A DNA stretch of 8,948 nt from Rhodospirillales bacterium (GTDB lineage Bacteria > Pseudomonadota > Alphaproteobacteria > Reyranellales > Reyranellaceae): assembly GCA_013205335.1 (NCBI GenBank), contig JABMNB010000354.1, positions 1 to 8,948 of the forward strand, in the 5' to 3' direction. A model generated the notes under the pieces. It ran no database searches. It was not told where the DNA came from and saw only the letters and a list, made by a program, of their open reading frames with translations. The translations under genes were made by a program, and so were the position numbers. Below are positions 1 to 6,161 of the stretch, piece after piece; the stretch's first letter is position 1, and every line of letters begins with the position of its first letter.

Positions 1-907
1 CGAACCGGCAAGCGCCCCGGGGAATCGGTTCGCTGGTTTGGGACGGGGCGAATGGGACGTCCGTCAGCTTACTTCCCTTCTTGAGGGGACAGCCTCCGGC
101 GCGGCCGAGGTTCATGCCTACGAATTCGACCTCAAGCGCGAAGGGCAGGCACCCAGGCTGCTCGTCATGAATGCCCACAAGCTCGATTACGAGGACAAGG
201 AAAACATCCGCGTCCTTCTGGCTGTCGCGGATGTTACCGAGGCGCGGGCCAGCGAGAAGCTCAAGGACAACCTGCTGCGCGAAAAGGCCATCCTCCTGCA
301 GGAGGTCCAGCATCGAGTCGCGAACAGCCTTCAGATCATCGCCAGCATTCTCATGCAGAGCGCCCGCAACGTGCAATCCGATGAGACCCGTGGGCACCTG
401 CGAGACGCCCACAGCCGGCTGATGTCCATTGCCGCCGTGCAGAAGCATCTTGCGGCGTCGCGGCTGGGCGACGTCGAACTCCGCACCTACTTCGTCCAGC
501 TCTGCAAGAGCCTGGGCGCGTCGATGATCCTCGACCCGACGCTGGTCTCCATCGAGGTCGTCGTCGACGAAAGCGTGACCGATGCCGATGTGTCCGTGAG
601 TCTGGGCCTCATCGTAACCGAACTGGTCATCAACGCGCTCAAGCACGCGTTTCCCGGACATCGCGCGGGGAAAATCATCGTGAAGTATGAATCCAGGGGC
701 CCGGACTGGACACTCCGGGTCAGCGACAACGGAATCGGTATGCCGTCCGGGCCCGACTGCGGCAAGCCGGGCCTCGGCACGAACATCGTCGAGGCGCTCG
801 CCAAGCGTCTCGACGCGGAGGTCCACGTTTGCGGCGCAGCCCCGGGCACGACCGTCTCGATCATCCATGCGCAGGAAACCGCGACCGGCGCGGTGCGGAG
901 CCTTTGA
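1..907 (+). CDS. Sensor histidine kinase, PAS plus HisKA_2 type (5' end outside window)
   Basis: The frame is open to the left edge (first full codon at 2), so the N-terminus is missing and about 301 residues are visible. The TTG at 38 is only an in-frame codon, not a convincing start. The first part (to about 250) resembles the end of a PAS sensory domain, closing with the usual DVTE junction. A HisKA_2 dimerisation/phosphoacceptor segment follows: EVQHRVANSLQIIASIL, with the phosphoacceptor His at 311-313. Then comes a HATPase_c domain: N-box ELVINALKHAF (about 620-652), G1 box DNGIGMP (about 725-745) and G2 box GLGTNIVEAL. Kinases of this family autophosphorylate on His and pass phosphate to a receiver. 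No transmembrane segment is visible in this part, so this portion is cytoplasmic; the missing N-terminus may hold more sensor domains. It lacks an obvious HWE motif, which favours HisKA_2 over HWE_HK. The partner is the receiver gene directly downstream. The signal sensed is unknown. Confidence 0.9.
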   Translation, partial: EPASAPGNRFAGLGRGEWDVRQLTSLLEGTASGAAEVHAYEFDLKREGQAPRLLVMNAHKLDYEDKENIRVLLAVADVTEARASEKLKDNLLREKAILLQEVQHRVANSLQIIASILMQSARNVQSDETRGHLRDAHSRLMSIAAVQKHLAASRLGDVELRTYFVQLCKSLGASMILDPTLVSIEVVVDESVTDADVSVSLGLIVTELVINALKHAFPGHRAGKIIVKYESRGPDWTLRVSDNGIGMPSGPDCGKPGLGTNIVEALAKRLDAEVHVCGAAPGTTVSIIHAQETATGAVRSL

Positions 908-1323
908 TGGATCAGAGCCAATCAGGCCCCTCGAGCTCTACCGTCGTGCTCGTCGTCGAGGACAATCACCTCATCCTGATGAGCGCCCTCGACCTCGTCG
1001 CGACCGCCGGCTACGAGAGCGTCGGGGCCGAGAGCGCCGATGAAGCGATCGCCATCCTCGAAGCACGGTCCGACGTGAAGCTGGTCTTCACCGACATCGA
1101 AATGCCCGGCACCATCGACGGCGCCAAACTTGCGCACTACATCCGCAACCGCTGGCCGCCCATTCACCTGATCGTGGCGTCCGGCAAGGAAATCAAGGAC
1201 GAGAGCCAGCTCCCCACCGGGTCGACCTTCTTTGCCAAGCCTTACGACAACGACACGATCCTCGCCGAGATGGCCCGCATGCTGAGGGCGATCGACGCAG
1301 GCAAACTCGAGATGAAGGTCTAG
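907..1323 (+). CDS. Single-domain response regulator (lone receiver)
   Basis: The product is 138 residues and consists almost entirely of a CheY-like receiver. It shows the acidic pocket E18-D19 (VVEDN), phosphoacceptor D63 (FTDIEMPG), the switch Ser92 (VASG) and the conserved Lys111 (FFAKPY). No DNA-binding or enzymatic output domain follows; after the receiver only about 20 residues remain. It therefore probably acts by protein-protein contact or as a phosphate shuttle or sink. The ATG at 907 is chosen because it overlaps the TGA of the kinase by one base (TGATG), which implies coupled translation. An in-frame upstream GTG-type extension to 829 would lie inside the kinase gene and adds no receiver sequence. 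Two tandem stops (TAG TAG) end the gene. It resembles the lone receivers found beside HisKA_2/HWE kinases in Rhizobiales. The downstream target cannot be read from the window. Confidence 0.9.
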   Translation: MDQSQSGPSSSTVVLVVEDNHLILMSALDLVATAGYESVGAESADEAIAILEARSDVKLVFTDIEMPGTIDGAKLAHYIRNRWPPIHLIVASGKEIKDESQLPTGSTFFAKPYDNDTILAEMARMLRAIDAGKLEMKV

Positions 1324-1666
1324 TAGGGCTCGTCACTCGGCGTGCATCTGTCCCGGCCGGAAGACCTCAAGAACAACTCAGGCGACGGGGCCACCTTGAA
1401 GCGACTGGAACACTCGGTTGGCCCCCCATGTCGCGGCTCCGGCCATTCCCGGCAAAGTCGGCGATAAATTCACTCGAACGGCGATGGGCTTGGCAAATGA
1501 GTCGTCTTTGGCCACGTTCAATGCGCACACGGGCGCCTTCGACACGTCAACCATTTGAGAGTGTGTGAAACGATCGGGCAGGCGCAGCGTCGCATGCGCC
1601 GCGAAGGGCGGCGCGCGGCGTCGGCGGCCAGATTGAGCCAGTGACGCAGTGCTGTTCGAGGAACCT
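1324..1666. other. Intergenic stretch without a supported gene
   Basis: About 340 bases lie between the receiver gene and the small unknown ORF. A minus-strand frame (stop at 1378, internal ATG at 1554, longest TTG start at 1716) stays open. Its last 58 or so residues (from MVDVSKAP to the end) have a fairly protein-like composition, but there is no Shine-Dalgarno site before 1554, no family I recognise, and the longest version overlaps the neighbouring ORF. An imperfect inverted repeat, GGGGCCA at 1387-1393 and TGGCCCC at 1419-1425 with two further pairs and one bulge, lies 64 bases after the receiver stop. It lacks a T-run, so it is not a clear intrinsic terminator. The stretch could be a decayed gene or a spacer. 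Confidence 0.5.
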
Positions 1667-1972
1667 CTAGGGTGCGGTCGCGACCTGCCGCCCCAGTTCC
1701 GTGAGCTTGCAGACAAGCCAGTCCGGTTTCAGGGGGTTTTTGAACCAAGGCTGCGCCCAGCCCGCGCGGAGACACCGTTTGACAACGTCAACATCGACGT
1801 CTTGCCCGTCCAGATCGAAAAGAGGCAGTTTGCCGCCCGCCTGCGTCAGGCCGCGACGCAGGTAAAGCAGCTCGGAAATCGTAGGAAGAACGACCTCTAA
1901 GCTATTGTCATTTATAGAAGATAAATCAAATGAGCGCGCATGATGACGCGCGAAATCGCGATTAACCAGCAC
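1667..1972 (-). CDS. Small protein of unknown function
   Basis: I do not recognise a named family. The frame is open from a GTG at 2086 (139 residues). I prefer the GTG at 1972 (101 residues), because a GGGGG Shine-Dalgarno-like run at 1981-1985 sits 8 bases upstream of it; GTG at 1978 is an alternative. The longest start at 2086 lies inside a terminator-like hairpin behind merR. The C-terminal two thirds read like a real folded protein: YLRRGLTQAGGKLPLF, an acidic DLDGQDVDVDVV stretch, AGWAQPWFKNPLKPDWLVCK and a final LTELGRQVA. That last piece resembles the wing or last helix of winged-helix proteins, which is an inference only. There is no signal peptide or membrane segment. Third-position GC is visibly lower than in the flanking housekeeping genes, and 1896-1932 is AT-rich, which fits recent acquisition or relaxed selection. 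A weak promoter-like pair (TTGTAA 2079-2074, CTGAAT 2056-2051, 17-base spacer) precedes it. Confidence 0.5.
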   Translation of the reverse strand: MLVNRDFARHHARSFDLSSINDNSLEVVLPTISELLYLRRGLTQAGGKLPLFDLDGQDVDVDVVKRCLRAGWAQPWFKNPLKPDWLVCKLTELGRQVATAP

Positions 1973-2080
1973 GGTCACGTCCCCCTTTGACGATTCCGTT
2001 AAAGACCCCTCACCGGGCACGATACGCCTACCCGGCAAAAAACCAAATGAATTCAGATACTTGATACACTTTCTTACAAA

Positions 2081-2100
2081 GACCACCCGATCTGGTGGCC
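2081..2100 (-). terminator. Possible intrinsic terminator behind merR
   Basis: Read on the minus strand, GGCCACC, a 6-base loop AGATCG and GGTGGTC form a 7-bp stem (one G-U pair in RNA), followed directly by TTTGT. It lies about 60 bases after the merR stop and would end the ihfA-merR transcript. The U-run is short, so termination may be weak. Confidence 0.4.
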
Positions 2101-2162
2101 CGTTGACGCCCGACCTGCAAACTCTTGAGCAGCGCCCCCCGGCGATGTTCGAAGCTGAAGGT

Positions 2163-2690
2163 CTAGTTTTGCGTCTTGAGCGTGCTGCGCAGCTGCGTCA
2201 GCGCCTGCTCGAGGTCTTCCAGCACCGATTCGATTTCGCGGCGCTTGTGAAGGTCGAGGACCGCCGCGCGCGGCGTGGTGGTCGAGGGCTGCGGACCGGT
2301 TCGCGGCAGCGGCTGGCGGACCCCGCCCGCCATCGCCTCGGCGCGAGCCGACACGATCCGCAGGCTCTCCAGAGCGCTCTCGGCCGCGAGGTCGAGGCGC
2401 TGCGCCGGCAGGCGGCCACGCCCTTCCTTCAGGAGGCGCTGCACGCCCTTGATCGTGTATCCGTCTTCGTAGAGCAGCGTGCGGATGCGTCGCAGAAGGT
2501 CGATATCCTCCGGCCGGTAGTAGCGCCGGCCTCCCCCCCGCTTCAGCGGGCGGACCTGGGTGAACTTGCTTTCCCAGAATCGCAGCACATGCTGCGGAAC
2601 GTCAAGTTCCGTCGCGACTTCGCTAATCGTGCGAAAGGCCTGCGCCGACTTCTCGACCCGTCTTTCGACGGTCTGAACGGAAACGGCCAT
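2163..2690 (-). CDS. MerR family transcriptional regulator
   Basis: The product has 175 residues. The N-terminal part (about 19-88) is a MerR-type winged helix-turn-helix: FRTISEVATELDVPQHVLRFW, then the wing with GGGRRYYRPEDIDLLRRI, then LLYEDGYTIKGVQRLL. A Pro/Thr-rich linker follows (about 127-140), and the C-terminus (about 146-170) is a helical stretch, REIESVLEDLEQALTQL, probably the dimerisation coiled coil. There is no cysteine in the protein, so it is not a thiol-liganded metal sensor or SoxR-like. Family members bind as dimers between promoter elements. The ATG at 2690 is supported by AGGGG seven bases upstream. It starts 23 bases after the ihfA stop, so both are probably on one transcript; this ihfA-merR pairing is common in alphaproteobacteria. 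The ligand and target promoters are unknown. Confidence 0.9.
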   Translation of the reverse strand: MAVSVQTVERRVEKSAQAFRTISEVATELDVPQHVLRFWESKFTQVRPLKRGGGRRYYRPEDIDLLRRIRTLLYEDGYTIKGVQRLLKEGRGRLPAQRLDLAAESALESLRIVSARAEAMAGGVRQPLPRTGPQPSTTTPRAAVLDLHKRREIESVLEDLEQALTQLRSTLKTQN

Positions 2691-2713
2691 CTCTGATCCC
2701 CTCGTGTTCCCAA

Positions 2714-3025
2714 CTACCCCTTGTTCTCGCCGGGCGCCCCGTTGATCAGTGTTTTCAGGACATTCGACGCTCGAAAGACGAGGACCCGCCGCGGCAGGAT
2801 GGGAACTTCCTGCCCGGTTTTTGGGTTGCGGCCGACACGTTGCCCCTTGTCGCGAACCGTGAAACTCCCGAACGAGGAAATCTTCACCGATTCGCCGCGC
2901 GCCAACGCCTCCACCACCTCGGAGAGAATCGTCTCCACGAGATCGCTGGACTCGTTGCGAGACAGTCCCACTTCCTGGAACACTGACTCGCTGAGATCGG
3001 CACGCGTGATAGTCCGGCCGTCCAC
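2714..3025 (-). CDS. ihfA: Integration host factor subunit alpha
   Basis: The product has 103 residues, the usual length for IHF-alpha. It belongs to the HU/IHF family: an N-terminal helical body (ITRADLSESVFQEVGLSRNE, residues 6-25), then VKISSFGSFTVRDK, then the DNA-intercalating beta arm with RNPKTG at 66-71 and the key proline at 68. It forms a heterodimer with IHF-beta (encoded elsewhere), bends specific DNA sites sharply, and takes part in nucleoid structure, transcription activation and recombination. The family alternative is HU; the residues around the arm and the gene's place next to merR favour IHF-alpha. The start is GTG at 3025 with AAGGGG seven bases upstream. It lies 123 bases after fabH and 23 before merR. 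That upstream gap carries a possible promoter, so ihfA-merR may be expressed apart from fabH. Confidence 0.93.
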   Translation of the reverse strand: MDGRTITRADLSESVFQEVGLSRNESSDLVETILSEVVEALARGESVKISSFGSFTVRDKGQRVGRNPKTGQEVPILPRRVLVFRASNVLKTLINGAPGENKG

Positions 3026-3052
3026 TCCGGTACCCCTTCTTCCCCCAGTTAA

Positions 3053-3081
3053 TCCTTACTCTAAGGTGGGAAAGCGGTCAA
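3053..3081 (-). promoter_or_regulatory. Possible ihfA promoter
   Basis: On the minus strand, TTGACC (3081-3076) stands 17 bases before TAAGGA (3058-3053), in the 123-base fabH-ihfA gap. The -35 box is good for sigma-70 type promoters; the -10 box is poor, though alphaproteobacterial -10 boxes are often degenerate. No terminator-like hairpin follows fabH, so read-through is also likely. Confidence 0.35.
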
Positions 3082-3148
3082 TATCAGTGGGATAGAGGCT
3101 GGACTTGAATCGCCGCCTGTTCACGTTACGTTGGCAATAATTCTCGCA

Positions 3149-4120
3149 TTACCAGCGAACGAGGCTTGCGCCCCAGGCAAGTCCGCCGCCAATTCCCTCC
3201 AGCAGCAGCAGATCGCCCTTCTTGATGCGCCCGTCCTTGACCGCAACGTCGAGTGCCAGCGGGATGGACGCGGCGGAGGTGTTGGCGTGCTTGTCGACGG
3301 TCATTACGACACGCTCTGGCGGCAAACCGAGCTTGCGGCCCGTGCCGTCGATGATCCGCTTGTTGGCCTGGTGCGGGACGAGCCAGTCGATATCCTTGGA
3401 TTCGAGCCCCGCCTTCTCCAGCACCTCGCTGACGACGGCGGCCATGTTGACCACCGCATGCTTGAAGACCTCCTTGCCTTCCATCCGCAAGAAGCCGGTG
3501 GTCTGGGTCGAAGACGGGCCGCCATCGACATAGAGGATGTCGTGCTGCCGGCCATCGGAATGCAGAGCGTTGGCGAGGATGCCGCGGTCGGCCGACGTGC
3601 CCGCGCCCGGCTCGCCCTTGAGCACGATCGCCCCGGCGCCGTCGCCGAACAGCACGCAGGTGCCGCGGTCGTTCCAGTCGAGGATGCGCGAGAAGGTCTC
3701 CGCGCCGATCACCAACGCGGTCGAAGCGACACCGCACTTGATGAGACTGTCGGCGACCGACACGCCGTAGACGAAGCCGGCACACACCGCCTGGACGTCG
3801 AACGCCGCTCCCTTGGTCATGCCGAGTTCGGCCTGCACGCGCGTCGCCGTGGCGGGAAACGTCTGGTCGGGCGTCGCCGTCGCCAGAATGATCAGGTCGA
3901 GGTCGGACGCCTTGATGCCGGCGTGGTCGAGCGCCCGCTGCGAGGCCTTGATCGCGAGGTGGGAAGTGAATTCGCCTTCAGCCGCGAGGTGGCGCTGGCA
4001 AATGCCGGTGCGCTGCCGGATCCACTCGTCGGTGGTGTCCACGGTCTTCGCAAGTTCTTCGTTGGTGACGACACGCTCGGGCAGATAAGACCCACAGCCC
4101 TGGACGACAGAACGAATCAC
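3149..4120 (-). CDS. fabH: Beta-ketoacyl-ACP synthase III
   Basis: The product is 323 residues, normal for FabH. It condenses acetyl-CoA (or another acyl-CoA) with malonyl-ACP to start type II fatty acid synthesis in the cytoplasm. The catalytic triad is complete: Cys113 in AVCAGF, His250 in VPHQANKRI and Asn280 in HANTSAAS. Other family marks are the start IRSVVQGCGSYLPER, DEWIRQRTGI, FGDGAGAIVL and the C-terminal GIGGGLAWGASLVRW. It is a KAS III, not KAS I/II, because the triad is Cys-His-Asn and the N-terminal DEWI..RTGI motif is present. The start is GTG at 4120: it overlaps the plsX stop by 4 bases (GTGA) and has GGAGG six bases upstream, so translation is coupled to plsX. A longer open frame upstream of 4120 is only read-through of plsX sequence. 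ihfA follows after 123 bases. Confidence 0.97.
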   Translation of the reverse strand: MIRSVVQGCGSYLPERVVTNEELAKTVDTTDEWIRQRTGICQRHLAAEGEFTSHLAIKASQRALDHAGIKASDLDLIILATATPDQTFPATATRVQAELGMTKGAAFDVQAVCAGFVYGVSVADSLIKCGVASTALVIGAETFSRILDWNDRGTCVLFGDGAGAIVLKGEPGAGTSADRGILANALHSDGRQHDILYVDGGPSSTQTTGFLRMEGKEVFKHAVVNMAAVVSEVLEKAGLESKDIDWLVPHQANKRIIDGTGRKLGLPPERVVMTVDKHANTSAASIPLALDVAVKDGRIKKGDLLLLEGIGGGLAWGASLVRW

Positions 4121-5193
4121 GCAGTTCCTCCGGTGGTCTGCAGCGATGCGGACGGCGTTTCGGTTGCCGAGGTGATCTCGTGCAGCCGGGCCAGCCCCTC
4201 GACAAGCTTGCTCTTGTATTCGTAGCGGACCAGGTCGACCGCCACGCCGATCGCATAAGCGAACCCCAGCGCATCGGTGCCGCCGTGGCTCTTCACGCAA
4301 ACGCCGTCGAGGCCCAGGAAAACGCCGCCATTGTAGCGGCGCGGATCGACGCGCACGCGCAACTTCGACCATGCACCCGACGCAAACAGATAGCCGAGCT
4401 TGGCGAAGGTCGAGGTCCGGAACGCATCGCGGACGAACTGGGTGTAGAGCTTTGCGGTACCCTCGATCGCCTTCAGGGCGACGTTGCCGGTGAAACCGTC
4501 GGTCACCACGACATCCGCCACGCCGGCGCCGATGTCGTTGCCTTCCACGAAGCCGTGGAAAAAGACCGGCGAGCCTTCGCGGCGCAGCCAGGCGGCCGCC
4601 TGCCGCAGTTCCTCATGGCCCTTCAGCTCCTCGGAGCCGACGTTCAGCAAGCCGACCTTCGGCTTGTCGAGGCCGAGCAGGATCTGCGCGAACACACTGC
4701 CCATGACGGCGAACTGGACAAGATTGTCGGCATCGCATTCGAGATTGGCGCCGAGATCGAGCATCACCGTCTCGCCGCGCGACGTCGGCAGGAACGAGGC
4801 CAGCGCCGGACGGTGCGCGCCCTCGAGCATCCGCATCGCAAACATGGAAATGGCGAGGAGCGCCCCGGTATTGCCGGCCGACACGATCGTGTCGGCTCGG
4901 CCCTGCGCCGCCGCTTCGACCGCCATCCACATGCTGGACTTGCGCCGGCGGCGCAATGCGAAGGACGGCTTGTCCTCGGCCAGCACCGCGTCTTCGGACG
5001 GCACGATCTCGAGCACCTGCGCGAGACCCTTGCGCTTGTCGACGAGCGCCTTAAGCCGCGCCTCATCGCCGAACAGCAGGAAAGTCGTTCCCGGGTAGCG
5101 CTCGCGAGCGATATCGGCGCCGTTCACGACGACGTCGGGAGCGTGATCGCCTCCCATGCCGTCGAGTGCGAGTACGATCTTCTTCGCACCCAC
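4117..5193 (-). CDS. plsX: Phosphate acyltransferase PlsX
   Basis: The product is 358 residues. PlsX is a peripheral membrane-associated enzyme that converts acyl-ACP and phosphate to acyl-phosphate, the acyl donor used by PlsY to make lysophosphatidic acid. Family marks are the N-terminal LALDGMGGDHAP, KSSMWMAV, the loop VSAGNTGALLA (about 104-114), LNVGSEELKG (about 184-193), VVTDGFTGNVALK and YNGGVFLGLDGVCVKSHG. I choose GTG at 5193 because GGAG lies 7 bases before it; the alternative GTG at 5199 (two residues longer) has that site only 1 base away. It sits about 50 bases after rpmF and overlaps fabH by 4 bases. The pairing with fabH links supply of fatty acids to their use in phospholipid. 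The C-terminal 15-20 residues are Ser/Thr-rich and probably disordered. Confidence 0.96.
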   Translation of the reverse strand: MGAKKIVLALDGMGGDHAPDVVVNGADIARERYPGTTFLLFGDEARLKALVDKRKGLAQVLEIVPSEDAVLAEDKPSFALRRRRKSSMWMAVEAAAQGRADTIVSAGNTGALLAISMFAMRMLEGAHRPALASFLPTSRGETVMLDLGANLECDADNLVQFAVMGSVFAQILLGLDKPKVGLLNVGSEELKGHEELRQAAAWLRREGSPVFFHGFVEGNDIGAGVADVVVTDGFTGNVALKAIEGTAKLYTQFVRDAFRTSTFAKLGYLFASGAWSKLRVRVDPRRYNGGVFLGLDGVCVKSHGGTDALGFAYAIGVAVDLVRYEYKSKLVEGLARLHEITSATETPSASLQTTGGTA

Positions 5194-5245
5194 TGTCACG
5201 CTCCGCCTATCGAATGCCAGCGCATTGCCGGCGGGGTGCTACGAA

Positions 5246-5440
5246 CTACTTCTCGGCCGACGCGGCGTCCGCCAGGACGGGCATGTCCTCACGGTAGTAG
5301 CCGCAATGCGAGCAAACCATGTGCGGGCGCTTCAGCTCGCCACAGTTCTTGCATTCCATGAACGCCATCGTCGGCAACGCGTGATGCGAGCGACGCATAT
5401 TGCGACGGGACTTCGAAACCTTTTTCTTGGGAACTGCCAT
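5246..5440 (-). CDS. rpmF: 50S ribosomal protein bL32
   Basis: The product is 64 residues. The N-terminus MAVPKKKVSKSRRNMRRSHH is the typical basic tail of bL32. The zinc ribbon is complete: C30-x2-C33 and C43-x2-C46 (CKNCG and CSHCG), so this is the zinc-binding C+ form rather than a zinc-free paralogue. The protein is part of the large ribosomal subunit near the peptidyl transferase region. The ATG at 5440 has GGAG six bases upstream; a GTG at 5452 in frame would add four residues without merit. The order DUF177-rpmF-plsX-fabH is the same as yceD-rpmF-plsX-fabH in E. coli. A hairpin with T-run sits about 55-85 bases upstream of the start, so expression may be separated from, or attenuated relative to, the DUF177 gene. 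Confidence 0.97.
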   Translation of the reverse strand: MAVPKKKVSKSRRNMRRSHHALPTMAFMECKNCGELKRPHMVCSHCGYYREDMPVLADAASAEK

Positions 5441-5493
5441 AACGATCTCCACGACGAGGGCCGCCCCCGCTTATCCAAGCAGGACATGCCCCC

Positions 5494-5526
5494 AAAAAAG
5501 CTGCAGCCGCGCTCTATAGGCGCGGC
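5494..5526 (-). terminator. Hairpin plus T-run upstream of rpmF
   Basis: On the minus strand, GCCGCGC, a 7-base loop CTATAGA and GCGCGGC form a perfect 7-bp GC stem (5526-5506). Six bases (TGCAGC) separate it from TTTTTT (5499-5494). It lies about 40 bases after the DUF177 stop and 54 before the rpmF start. It may be an intrinsic terminator for the DUF177 transcript or an attenuator in the rpmF leader. The gap before the T-run is larger than in a classic terminator. Confidence 0.5.
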
Positions 5527-5567
5527 GGGCGGCTCTCTCTAGCCAAATCATCTCGCCGCCGCAACAA

Positions 5568-6152
5568 TTACCGACCCCGGCGAGGCTTGTCCTTCAGGGC
5601 CGCCAAACCGGCGAAGGGATGCCGCCGCGGCTCGGGCGCCGAGCGGCGGGCAACGCCCTTCGGCTTGGGCATCACGTCTTCGAGCTTGATGCCGGGCCGC
5701 CTCGGATAGGGATCGGCCGTCAGCGACAGCTGCTCCGCGACGATTTCGCCGACATCGAGCATGTTGCCGGTCAACGGTTCCGGCGCGTCGCCCTGGGCGT
5801 TCAACACCGCTTCGCCGCTTTCGGGGTCGCGATCCTCGGTCAGATTCTCGGAGAAAACGAGCCGGAAGGCGTCGTCGAGTTCCTGCGTCACCGGATCGAG
5901 GCTCAGGATGCATGCCTGGACGATCTGGCCCTTGAGGCGCCCCTCGACCACGACCTGGCCGCCCGGCCGCCGGTCCACGGTCACACGGGCGGAAAAGGCT
6001 GGGAGGCCCAGGAAGCCGAAACGCTTGGCAAGGGCCGCCCGCTCGCTCTCCGTCGTGGAAAGCTCGAGCGCTGCGCCGTTGTTCCCGAGCTTTTCCAGGT
6101 CGACCATACGCTCAATTTCAGATTTTTCTGACTTATCAATATTTTGAGACAT
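5568..6152 (-). CDS. DUF177 / YceD family protein
   Basis: The product is 194 residues and belongs to the YceD/DUF177 family. Family marks are VQACILSLDPVTQEL (78-92), with the conserved Cys81 and DPV, and the acidic DVGEIVAEQLSLTADPYPRRPG region (about 133-154) with the typical E..L.L..DP.PR pattern. The C-terminal HPFAGLAALK (178-187) is the usual alphaproteobacterial ending. The family is linked in bacteria and plastids with 23S rRNA accumulation; a ribosomal role also fits the adjacent rpmF. The ATG at 6152 lies 9 bases after the chaperone stop. There is no strong Shine-Dalgarno site and the start region is AT-rich, so it is likely translated by coupling. The first 15 residues (Ser/Lys/Glu-rich) are unusual, and the ATG at 6107 is an alternative start, but that one also lacks a good ribosome site. 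Confidence 0.9.
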   Translation of the reverse strand: MSQNIDKSEKSEIERMVDLEKLGNNGAALELSTTESERAALAKRFGFLGLPAFSARVTVDRRPGGQVVVEGRLKGQIVQACILSLDPVTQELDDAFRLVFSENLTEDRDPESGEAVLNAQGDAPEPLTGNMLDVGEIVAEQLSLTADPYPRRPGIKLEDVMPKPKGVARRSAPEPRRHPFAGLAALKDKPRRGR

Positions 6153-6161
6153 TTTATTAAT

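Noticed and set aside
829..906. Upstream extension of the response regulator
   Set aside because: It lies inside the kinase coding region, is Arg-rich, and adds nothing to the receiver fold; the ATG at 907 overlaps the kinase stop neatly.
487..921. 144-residue minus-strand open frame opposite the kinase
   Set aside because: It runs antisense to the conserved HATPase_c domain and has no motif of its own.
2087..2162. tRNA or other RNA gene in the gap after merR
   Set aside because: I looked for a tRNA because tRNA genes can follow merR in some alphaproteobacteria. No cloverleaf, T-loop GTTCGAAT-type sequence or CCA end in a fitting arrangement was found; TTCGAAG near 2149 stands alone.
1324..2162. 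CRISPR array or insertion sequence in the gap
   Set aside because: No regularly spaced direct repeats, no terminal inverted repeats and no transposase motifs were seen.
2061..2696. 211-residue plus-strand open frame opposite merR
   Set aside because: Shadow of merR; the minus-strand product has a clear MerR helix-turn-helix.
3131..4225. 364-residue plus-strand open frame opposite fabH
   Set aside because: Antisense shadow of fabH, with Arg/Ala/Asp/Val-rich composition and no recognisable motif; fabH has its full catalytic triad on the other strand.
4180..5361. 393-residue plus-strand open frame opposite plsX and rpmF
   Set aside because: Antisense shadow with biased composition; both minus-strand genes are confidently identified.
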